From contig NZ_LGTC01000001.1 in assembly GCF_001262605.1 (NCBI RefSeq), positions 4,660,001 through 4,724,000 on the forward strand: a DNA stretch of 64,000 nt, given 5' to 3'. The stretch is from Pseudobacteroides cellulosolvens ATCC 35603 = DSM 2933. GTDB taxonomy: Bacteria; Bacillota; Clostridia; Acetivibrionales; DSM-2933. Under the pieces are notes generated by a model. The model worked only from the letters and a program-made list of their open reading frames with translations, had not been told where the DNA came from and searched no databases. This document shows positions 8,601-15,495 of this stretch, one piece after another; the stretch's first letter is position 1, and every line of letters starts with the position of its first letter. Made by a program: the position numbers and the translations under genes.

Positions 8601-10435
8601 TTTTTACCTCTAAAACTTTCAAGCTTAACATCATTACCTTTTAAATCCTTAAAAGTATATGTTGGACTTATACCTATCTCTGGAAAGTTTTCTCCCAAGT
8701 ATTTTAAATCAACAATGTCACTGTTATTTCTAGTAAGGCATATCCATCCTTGAGGTAGCATTTCCCATAAATAGTCAATACAGCCAACTGATAGTACAGG
8801 TATGGTTGTCCCCATAGAGGCACCTTTTATATAGATTAGCTTATAAGAACGGTTTAAGCTGTCATAGGAATCAAACATCCATCCCTCAGGAAGGTAATCA
8901 TGATACAAATTGTAATCAACATCTGAAGATGCATGCATTGTATTACCGAAACTAGCGTTTTCAACACATGATATAGTGTATGTTTCAATACCAACTGATG
9001 ATACTACCCATCCCGCAGGCGGCTTGTTTTTTACTACAATCTTATTATTTGTCTTATAACTGGGCAAATTCTTCAATGTCAATTCATATCCGAGTTTACC
9101 ACCTTTAGTATTTTTTATAACGCACAGTTTTTTTGTGCTGTCAAAACTATAAATAACCCACCCTTCGGGCAATTTTAAATTTGAATTTTCAACGTATTTG
9201 TAACTTGCATTTTGTTCTAAACCATACTCAGCATCTTTTATATATTTAATCTTAACCTTTTCACCCAGATTATCCATATAAGATGTAATAACCCATCCAT
9301 CAGGTATCTGTTGATAGTTTTCAACTTCAAACGTACTTTTAAAATCATCATATACTGTAAGCTCCGTGCCAAACGGGGCATTGCCAATATATTGTACTGT
9401 TTTTCCATATTCCTTCCATACCCAATTAGTACTATCAGGGAGCAACTTATCATCCTTATTTGAAAGGTATATATCCAGAGTTGTACCAAATTTGGGTTTA
9501 CCGCCGATATAGATTATTTTGTCACTGGATAAATAAGCCCAATTCTTAGGAAGATTAGTTATATCCAAATGATGGCAGTTTAAAGTATCACCAAACGAAA
9601 ACCTTTGGGATACTTCCTCTTCATTGCCTAAATATAATATTACAGATTCATTGGTACTATCGTTAAAACTTGTAACAATCCAGTCTTTAGGCAACTCATA
9701 GCAACATTCGGAGTTGTATTTACTGGATAATACTGAATACTCAATGTCTCCGGGCTTTGCATTCTTAACACATTTTATTTTGTAAATCAATTCTTTTTTT
9801 CCATCAAGTTCAATGCTTATAAAGTCTTTCGGAAGATCGATGGCACATGTTTCTTCTATTGCCCCATACCATGAATTGCAGATGTTTTTATATGTACAAT
9901 CCCACTTCCAGTAATCGGTATAATGAGTTGGTATCCAATAATCCAAATCCAGATCATAAATCGGGCTTTTGGTTATTACCTCTCTATATTTAAAACGATA
10001 AGCACTTGGACCAGGTTCACTGATTATACTAGTGAGACCTTCATATTTTATAAGTGTATATATTCCCAATGTACCAATTTCTTTCCAACCTGCCGGAATA
10101 TGATCTTTGTATAAAACAGGCTGAATACATCCATTGGTTGAGCCTCCTATATATTTTACAGTATATGAAGCTGTGCCAATTTCTTTTAAATCAACAACCA
10201 CCCAATTTAAAGGTAAATCATCTATTTTTATTACTGTCTCAATATCTCCGCATCTAGCTCCACCAACATACTTTAAAAGATAACCTTGCGTATTTCTGCC
10301 TGTCACAATCCAATCTTTTTCCAATGAACCAAATGATGAAACAATTTTTGTATCACCGTAGGATTGGGCATTTGCACTACCATAATAGCCAATAGCTACA
10401 AATACTATTAAAAATAATAATAGTTTAATTCTCAT
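5645..10435 (-). CDS. Giant secreted dockerin protein with caspase-like (clan CD) peptidase and HAF repeats
   Basis: A 1596-aa protein; AGGAGG lies 4 bases before the ATG. A signal peptide covers residues 1-24 (A-N-A end). Residues 25-590 hold about 12 repeats of 45-60 aa with the pattern L-P-x-x-W-V-V followed by K-Y-I-x-G-A-x-x-G. Residues 595-720 resemble a redoxin/thioredoxin fold (D-L-K-G, F-R-G-K) but lack its Cys pair. A small beta module follows (745-815), then an internal dockerin (817-880) with two Ca-binding repeats (D-G-A-I-N, D-N-A-I-N). Residues 1035-1245 look like a clan-CD cysteine peptidase with a His1096-Gly motif and Cys1190 in M-G-S-C. Residues 1265-1596 are HAF-type repeats (D-I-N-x-K-G-Q-I-I-G). 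It is likely tethered to a cellulosome scaffoldin outside the cell; protease activity is inference. Confidence 0.75.
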   Translation of the reverse strand: MRIKLLLFLIVFVAIGYYGSANAQSYGDTKIVSSFGSLEKDWIVTGRNTQGYLLKYVGGARCGDIETVIKIDDLPLNWVVVDLKEIGTASYTVKYIGGSTNGCIQPVLYKDHIPAGWKEIGTLGIYTLIKYEGLTSIISEPGPSAYRFKYREVITKSPIYDLDLDYWIPTHYTDYWKWDCTYKNICNSWYGAIEETCAIDLPKDFISIELDGKKELIYKIKCVKNAKPGDIEYSVLSSKYNSECCYELPKDWIVTSFNDSTNESVILYLGNEEEVSQRFSFGDTLNCHHLDITNLPKNWAYLSSDKIIYIGGKPKFGTTLDIYLSNKDDKLLPDSTNWVWKEYGKTVQYIGNAPFGTELTVYDDFKSTFEVENYQQIPDGWVITSYMDNLGEKVKIKYIKDAEYGLEQNASYKYVENSNLKLPEGWVIYSFDSTKKLCVIKNTKGGKLGYELTLKNLPSYKTNNKIVVKNKPPAGWVVSSVGIETYTISCVENASFGNTMHASSDVDYNLYHDYLPEGWMFDSYDSLNRSYKLIYIKGASMGTTIPVLSVGCIDYLWEMLPQGWICLTRNNSDIVDLKYLGENFPEIGISPTYTFKDLKGNDVKLESFRGKNTVLIFDDLNTEILSLYNENIPDTQFIRISKNGIDPDDNNIVNLILNDPSGEFKSKYCKISENQSGSGYSSRWWILEPTYLFLDKDLKILSKKIQISRDEAIVEAKRLFSKPYTPVIEEPEGEKIRVNGYISINFTSNDKEVLKGFEISCGNIHTTSDSQGHFELLLDTYTFELIISKAGYLDKKINFDGTKQINVVSTKESPIIMLPGDLCKDGAINLKDVLELAKSFSAVVGDANYSEIKDFNRDNAINMADVIIIIKNFNETSDSETLPHNLTMEDIKNSGILQKKYLSRFKELFSLMGADKANEKIISELNLDPQIKQAGLSGNGDIIWFEQANGILGGFSLRKANPSANIENLNSSTMEEIRSAPDEIVNLAAEPTFIPSVPVVTPPKEEPLPDSEQSGPRIATRKVLLLSPMLYEFGANDDNDKSAYSPNFYNTLKNYKYDGKEVFRDSDITYLKDKEVTVSFLRKELYKYGIISISTHGDSVFYNLRSEESWGGSEKGGVCGFFITQGYGDSETAADAENIAMDLQKHRLATFTFYDETTNEYTSNFFVLPSFIDAYFKNTYLNNIILMGSCRSAYNTTLDAFLRNGAKTYLGFDDYIPNNVTRTEKSLFLKSFLHPFSSTGFAYNQFKVGGKVKMIGSNNLKPPVPILDLGTNAGSYSTDINSKGQIIGGASKGNDIYPYMYEDGTRTLLNNVPSWPYSINDSSQICMSTEKEFEDGSGFMYSQGFLWQNGNVKDLGYTRYTDINDKGQIIGYKTDTVECTLKGFTIENGVYKDLGYFLPVDINNKGQIIGWGQAVFENANMQVWSFLYENGAFKDLGSLNKNCPKVTFGKNTMGLYLHNLINKDLISDYEAYGETLAEHINENGQIVGGSYIGDEKINHHAFLWENGVMKDLGTLSGNDQWSYAYDINNDGVVCGKAEGANYTGHAVIWKNGKIIDLSQMATFGVIEDRIAVGRAINDNGQVAGTDFNGNAVLWTP

Positions 10436-10621
10436 ATAACCTCCTGTTTTTAGTTTTATATTTTTATATGTTAAATTATTTTTTTAGTAAGTAAAAGGCG
10501 AAGAGAATGCCGAGGATTTTATCGAAGTTTTTGCCGAGATCTCTTTTTTACTGCTAAAAGCAATAAGATATGACAATTGTAATAACATTTATTCGGTTAT
10601 TTACTTGAGTATAATTTGAAT

Positions 10622-10786
10622 ATGGGATTAACTACATCAGAAATAAGTTCATTATGGGGTACTTATATGAGTGATAATATGGCAATATGCATCATTGAGT
10701 TCTTCTTAAACAATGTAAAAGATGAAGATGCTCGACAATCACTACAGATTGCATTATTCCAAGAAATCAATAATCTATATAGATGA
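10622..10786 (+). pseudogene. DUF3231-family fragment (N-terminal remnant)
   Basis: A 54-aa ORF whose L-T-T-S-E-I and L-W-G-T-Y-M-S-D motifs followed by M-A-I-C match the start of DUF3231 proteins (CotF-like, about 330 aa, spore-associated). The match ends after about 45 residues and the frame stops at 10784. No good ribosome site precedes the ATG. It is therefore a decayed or deleted copy. It sits in a stretch of other gene remnants (10.5-13.4 kb). The flanks 10446-10621 and 10787-10975 show no other gene. Confidence 0.6.
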
Positions 10787-10975
10787 TTTTTTTATTATCT
10801 GATTTAGGACACTACTTACTTAGATAGGAGCAACCCTGTCATTAACTTAACTACGAAAAACTATAGTATTCATAAGTGTCACTATGCTCCCATTATGCCT
10901 ACTACAATAAGATTTAGTATTAAACTGGTTATTTGAATGAGATTTAATCCAAACCACATATCACGCCCCATATAA

Positions 10976-11623
10976 TCAGCTTATATCATTCTTCACCGCA
11001 AACACAGCCAATTGAATCCTGCCCCTTAGATTAAGCTTTCTTAATATAATTGATATGGTATTTCTTACCGTTCCTTCAGATATAAACAATTCATTTGCAA
11101 TATCTTTATTATCCTTGCCCTCGACCACCATGTTTATTATATTGATTTCCCTGGGGGTTAAGGTATTAGTTAAATCGACTTTTTGGATAACTGAAAATTT
11201 CTGCTTATGACTAACATTCTTTACTATACTTGGGAATGCATCTCTATGAAGTATTCTCAGACCTGCCGCAGCACTTTTTATTGCCAGTATGAGTTCTGAA
11301 GGCTTTATATCCTTCAATATGTATCCATCTGCACCGTTTTCCAGGGCTTTTGATATATTCTCATCAAGGTTAAATGTTGTAAGAATAATAACTTTTATAT
11401 TTGGATACTTTTGTTTAATAAGTTGTGTACTCTCTACTCCATCTAATTTGGGCATCACAATATCCATCAGGACAACATCAGGTGCCTCATTGTCACAAAG
11501 ATTTAACGCGACTCTTCCATCTCCTGCAAGTCCGATCACTTTTATTTCAGGATCTTGCTCAACTAAATATTTAATCCCCTCACGAATTATTTCCTGATCA
11601 TCTGCAATAATTACTTTAATCAT
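10976..11623 (-). CDS. NarL/FixJ-family response regulator (REC + LuxR HTH)
   Basis: A 215-aa two-component regulator. The start at 11623 (M-I-K-V-I-I-A-D-D) is preferred over a longer frame because REC domains begin there and GGTGGGG lies just upstream. The receiver domain has acidic pocket Asp8/Asp9 and phospho-acceptor Asp54 (V-L-M-D-I-V-M-P). A LuxR-type helix-turn-helix is at the C terminus (L-T-P-R-E-I-N-I-I, then the G-T-V-R-N recognition helix). The cognate kinase should be the truncated HisKA_3 gene 88 bases upstream in the operon (11712-12362). Because that kinase has lost its sensor half, this regulator is probably an orphan, or is phosphorylated by acetyl phosphate or another kinase. 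Its targets are unknown. Confidence 0.88.
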   Translation of the reverse strand: MIKVIIADDQEIIREGIKYLVEQDPEIKVIGLAGDGRVALNLCDNEAPDVVLMDIVMPKLDGVESTQLIKQKYPNIKVIILTTFNLDENISKALENGADGYILKDIKPSELILAIKSAAAGLRILHRDAFPSIVKNVSHKQKFSVIQKVDLTNTLTPREINIINMVVEGKDNKDIANELFISEGTVRNTISIILRKLNLRGRIQLAVFAVKNDIS

Positions 11624-11711
11624 CCATATACCCCACCAAGGAATGACGAAAACACTAATAATATGTATAAGTCTCATTTGATATTTTAGTTATTCCTAAA
11701 TTAAAATAAAA

Positions 11712-12362
11712 TTAAGAGTCCTCAATTGGAATCTCTATATTTATATAAAACCCCTCTTTACCGTCCGACCCATATCTCAGGACGCCTGACACAGAGGCTA
11801 TTCTTTGCCTCATGCTCCTTAAGCCCAAACCCTCTTCGATGTCCATGCATCCCTTACCGTTATCGGCTATAAAAAGCTTAATTTTATTATTTGCAAGCTT
11901 TAAGACAATATCGATCTCCGTGGGCCTTCCATGACGCAAGGCATTTGTAACCGATTCCTGACAACATCTGGATATTATTGTAGCATATTTTGTCGGAATT
12001 TTCATGGCTGTTTTGTCTACAGAAAAGTTGAATTCAACTCCTGTATATTTAAAATTATTAATCATACTTTCAATTGCAGCTACAATATTATTTTCTTCAA
12101 GCTCCTCAGGTACAAGTCCGGATATAGACCTTCGGATTTTTCCAAGGCTTGTCCTGGCAATCTCTGCTGCCTCTTCAAGCCTTTCAACAGTTTTATCAAC
12201 GTCCTTGACACAAGAAACCTTGCTGACTTCCAAAAGTGTCAGAAGCAGTGCCATCGAATGACCTACAGTATCATGTACATCCTTTGCCATCCTGTTCCGT
12301 TCACGCACTACAGAAAGTTCTTCTATTGTATCAGCATACTTCTTCAGCTGTGCTGGAGGTAG
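11712..12362 (-). pseudogene. Sensor histidine kinase (HisKA_3/HATPase), 5' truncated
   Basis: About 215 codons encode the C-terminal half of a NarX/DesK-type kinase. They contain the dimerisation helix with the phospho-His in D-V-H-D-T-V-G-H, an N-box-like E-S-V-T-N-A-L-R-H, and G-box motifs D-N-G-K-G and G-L-G-L-R-S-M-R. Kinase-like sequence continues upstream of the first possible start (GTG 12308) to about 12350 (Q-L-K-K-Y-A-D-T-I-E-E-L), then an in-frame TAA lies at 12363-12365. The sensor and membrane part is gone, and the sequence runs straight into the LamG gene remnant. It could still be made as a soluble catalytic fragment by re-initiation at GTG 12308, but no clear ribosome site is seen. 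Confidence 0.8.
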
Positions 12363-12978
12363 TTAGATTATTACCGTTTCCGCTGGAGTCACTAAGGCTG
12401 TTGTCGAATTTCCATATTGCAACAGCTGATGAAAGTGGCGTCGGTGTCGGAGTATTTGTTGGTGTTGGTATTTTTGTAGGCGTATTGGTTGGCGTAGGTG
12501 TCTTTGTTGGGGTATTTGTTGGTGTGCTCACAGGTGTGTTCGATGGTGTATTTGTTGGAGATACAGTATTGGCTTGATTGAATAGTGTCGTCACTTCTGT
12601 ATCAGTCAATGCTTTGTTGTCAAATATCACCTGATCTGATACTGATGTTTTTATCCAGAATGACACTGAAAAATCTCCTGTACCAAAATTGAGTGAAGCA
12701 CTGTTTGGAACTTCTACATAGCCAGAGTTGTTGAATGCAAGTCCGCTTTTGTTCATGCCTGTTGTAACTGTTGGCAGAGTTGTCCCCTTAAAAGTGCCAC
12801 CGTTGCTGTAGCCACTCGTATCGGCAGCAGCGCCGTTATCAAAGCTACAGCTTAGAACCGGCGTTGAAAAGGAACCTGTTGTAGTCGCATTAGTTAATAA
12901 TGGCATAGACTGAATGGACAATAAGCCTGCCAAGGTAAATGCCATTATCTTTTTAACAACTTTTCTTTTTACCTTCAT
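12331..12978 (-). pseudogene. Secreted LamG/concanavalin-like protein, internally deleted and 3' truncated
   Basis: A 215-codon ORF with a signal peptide (residues 1-32), a LamG-like domain whose N-terminal strands (F-S-V-S-F-W-I-K-T) jump directly to the C-terminal motif (K-A-L-T-D-T-E-V), a Thr/Pro linker of T-P-T-N-T-P repeats, and the first 30 residues of a second LamG (I-W-K-F-D-N-S, D-S-S-G-N-G-N-N). The normal middle of domain one (roughly 80-100 residues) is missing. Domain two breaks at about 12350-12362, where kinase sequence begins. The last residues (T-A-E-E-V-C) are kinase DNA read in the wrong frame. G6 upstream may serve as ribosome site. Original function was probably carbohydrate binding outside the cell. 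Region 12979-13200 holds only its promoter area and a weak inverted repeat. Confidence 0.75.
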
Positions 12979-13200
12979 TTCATAGACCCCCCGTAATTTT
13001 AATTTTCTTAACTATTATATTAAACCCATCATCATATAAAAAAGATGTCATGTCTCCATTTCCATTGTATAATTTGCATTACTTTTTATCAGAATGTAAT
13101 GGAGATTAATGACACCTGTCATACTCTGAAATATTTAATTGAATTTGAAAAACTCAACAGAATAGATTAATATCTGCTTGATGCCTGCAATGTTATATAG

Positions 13201-13398
13201 CCCAGTGACAGAATCATTGAACCTACGCTCATGTTAAAGTACAATATTCCATCAAAAGTTGCTTCAGAGAGGCTTGGACATTCAACTATAGGAATAACAC
13301 TTGATTTATATTCCCACGCTTTAAATGAAATGCAAGAAGATGCAGCCCAAAAAATAGACGAGGGATTATTCAAAAATAAAGAGGAAAAAGAGGATTAG
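13201..13398 (+). pseudogene. Tyrosine recombinase (integrase), C-terminal remnant
   Basis: Sixty-five codons after an in-frame TAG (13198-13200) encode the end of an XerC/D-like phage or ICE integrase: S-E-R-L-G-H-S-T-I-G-I-T-L-D-L-Y-S-H, including the conserved Gly-His box and the catalytic Tyr, then a charged tail. The Arg-x-x-Arg core and the N-terminal domains are absent. It points toward, and ends 103 bases from, the 3' end of tRNA-Ser, the usual place of an integrase at an attachment site. It therefore marks a former integrated element whose remainder was deleted. Confidence 0.75.
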
Positions 13399-13500
13399 TA
13401 TGAATTCAAATGAGTGTTTGCAAAATGTTTGCAAATTGCCAAGATTCATTGATTTTTAAATAAATAAAGGACCTTATCTCATCGACAAAGCCCTTCATTC

Positions 13501-13591
13501 TGGCGGAGAGAGAGAGATTCGAACTCTCGGACGGGGTTAGCCGTCACACGATTTCCAGTCGTGCGCCTTAGACCAGCTCAGCCATCTCTCC
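13501..13591 (-). tRNA. tRNA-Ser (anticodon GGA)
   Basis: The acceptor stem GGAGAGA pairs with TCTCTCC, and CCA is encoded at the 3' end (13501-13503 complement). The anticodon loop reads CTGGAAA. There is a long class-II variable arm typical of tRNA-Ser and a GTTCGAATC T-loop. It probably served as the integration site for the element whose integrase remnant lies on its 3' side. Confidence 0.95.
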
Positions 13592-13681
13592 ACAAAACAT
13601 ATTAATTTAACACGCTTATACATTTTACAATATCCTTCTTATTAAGTCAACACCCAAAATTTATTAATTTAATAATTTGTA

Positions 13682-13709
13682 TTGTAATTTAATAAATTAA
13701 TGCTAGAAT
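13682..13709 (+). promoter_or_regulatory. Possible sigma-A promoter for the ABC exporter pair
   Basis: TTGTAA (13682-13687), a 16-base spacer and TAGAAT (13704-13709), 35 bases before the ATG at 13745. It is a moderate match only. Confidence 0.35.
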
Positions 13710-13744
13710 GATAGTTAAAAAGAAAATCAAAGCGAGACTAAAAT

Positions 13745-15493
13745 ATGAACGAATTAAGATATATAAAAGATGTTATTCTAAAATGCAAATATAAGTACAT
13801 TGCAGGGATTATATGTATTTTCATGGTTGACATACTTCAAATGGTGCTGCCAAAAGTTCTCGGAGTGCTTACAGATAAACTTAAGTCCGGCAATTTTACA
13901 AAGGATGATCTAGTAACCTACTCCATCCTCATTGTAGTTGTTTCAATCAGTACAGCTGTATTCCGTTTCTCATGGAGATATCTGGTTTTCGGAGTATCAA
14001 AACTTATTGAAAAAACCATAAGAGAAAGACTCTACATACAATATCAAAGGCTGTCACCCAACTATTACAATGTTCATAAGACCGGTGATTTAATGTCCCA
14101 TGCAACCAATGACATTGATAACATAAGAATGATGGTTGGTCAGGGTGTTGCTCTCATATCCGACAGTCTTCTGCTCCCTGCTGCGATTCTTGTAATGCTT
14201 ATACTTACTGCAGGCGTTAAGATGACTTTGGCGGCATTTTCTCCCATGATTTTTTTGATTATAGTAGTTGTTTCCAATGTAAAAAATATGCATATACGAA
14301 TTAACAGAATGCAGGAGGCAATATCCGATCTTACCGAGAAAACCAGAGAAAATATCTCTGGGATAAGGGTCGTTAAGTCTTTTGTACAAGAGAGCGAAGA
14401 AGTTGAAAAGTTTAAAAAGTCAAACCTTCACAACAAGGAAATGAACCTTAAATTTGTGCGGATAATGAGTACATTGCATCCATTTGTTATGGCTATATCG
14501 TATCTTACATTTGCAATCACCTTATTATACGGGGGCCTAAAGGTCATTTACAGTGAGATAACCATCGGTGAATTCGTTACATTCGCCGGATATCTTTTAC
14601 AGCTGATATGGCCTATTGCTGCTTTAGGATGGGTTACAAGCATATTCCAAAAAGGTATTGTTTCACTAAAGAGGGTTAATATCTTAATGGATGAAAATCC
14701 CGATATTGTTGATTCTGATGATTCTATCTCAATAGACAGCCTTGACTGGAAAATAGAAATGAAACACTTGAATTTTACATATCCGGAAAGCCATACCCCA
14801 TCATTGGAAAATATCAATATTTCATTAAAAAAAGGCAAAACCCTTGCGATATGCGGTAAAACAGGCAGTGGTAAAACAACACTCATAAACCTTATTCCAA
14901 GGCTCTTTAATGCCAGTGCGGGAACCCTCTTTATAGATGATGTGGATATTAACAGAATTTCACTTTCGTCCCTCAGAAAAAATATAGGATATGTACCGCA
15001 GGACACAATACTTTTTTCGGCAACAATAAAAGAAAACATCTGCTTTTTCAGGGACTTTGATGATGAGAGCATCATAAAAGCTGCAAAAGCTGCTGGAATT
15101 CACAATGATATAATTGATTTTCCGAGGCAGTATGAAACTATTGTTGGAGAGCGTGGAGTGAATCTTTCCGGCGGACAAAAACAGAGGATTTCTATAGCAA
15201 GAGCTATTATCGGCAATCCGTCTCTACTTGTTCTTGACGACTGTTTGTCTGCTGTGGACACCCATACCGAGGCACTGATATTAGGAGCTCTTAAAGAGAT
15301 AATGAAGGAAAGAACAAGCATAATCGTTTCACATAGGATATCCGCTATAAAAGATGCCGATGAAATAATAATGCTTGATGAAGGTCGTATAATTGAAAGA
15401 GGAAATCACGATTCCCTCCTTGAGCAAAAAGGAATATACTGTGAGCTTTACCAAAAGCAGCTTCTTGCTGCAAAAATTGAGGAGGAGGAATAA
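13745..15493 (+). CDS. Heterodimeric ABC exporter subunit with degenerate ATP site (YheI/BmrC-like)
   Basis: A 582-aa half-transporter: six-helix permease (residues 1-310), then an ATPase domain with Walker A G-K-T-G-S-G-K-T-T, signature L-S-G-G-Q-K-Q-R and Walker B V-L-D-D-C-L-S-A-V-D. The catalytic Glu after Walker B is replaced by Asp, as known for the non-catalytic partner in YheI/YheH, BmrC/D and LmrC/D pairs. The stop is 2 bases before the second subunit, whose GGAGGAGGA ribosome site lies inside the end of this gene, so the two are co-translated. A role in multidrug or lipid-like substrate export is inferred from family. No strong ribosome site is visible before the ATG. Confidence 0.88.
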   Translation: MNELRYIKDVILKCKYKYIAGIICIFMVDILQMVLPKVLGVLTDKLKSGNFTKDDLVTYSILIVVVSISTAVFRFSWRYLVFGVSKLIEKTIRERLYIQYQRLSPNYYNVHKTGDLMSHATNDIDNIRMMVGQGVALISDSLLLPAAILVMLILTAGVKMTLAAFSPMIFLIIVVVSNVKNMHIRINRMQEAISDLTEKTRENISGIRVVKSFVQESEEVEKFKKSNLHNKEMNLKFVRIMSTLHPFVMAISYLTFAITLLYGGLKVIYSEITIGEFVTFAGYLLQLIWPIAALGWVTSIFQKGIVSLKRVNILMDENPDIVDSDDSISIDSLDWKIEMKHLNFTYPESHTPSLENINISLKKGKTLAICGKTGSGKTTLINLIPRLFNASAGTLFIDDVDINRISLSSLRKNIGYVPQDTILFSATIKENICFFRDFDDESIIKAAKAAGIHNDIIDFPRQYETIVGERGVNLSGGQKQRISIARAIIGNPSLLVLDDCLSAVDTHTEALILGALKEIMKERTSIIVSHRISAIKDADEIIMLDEGRIIERGNHDSLLEQKGIYCELYQKQLLAAKIEEEE

Positions 15494-15495
15494 AT

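Noticed and set aside
10476..10545. Short hydrophobic frame on the minus strand upstream of the giant dockerin gene
   Set aside because: Only about 22 codons between stops, with no start or ribosome site; nothing supports a gene.
12236..12577. Plus-strand ORF with V-G-V-x-V-G repeats
   Set aside because: Antisense of the T-P-T-N-T-P linker of the LamG remnant; repetition follows from the linker.
13167..13373. Minus-strand ORF of 68 aa
   Set aside because: It overlaps the integrase remnant on the other strand, where homology is clear; no ribosome site.
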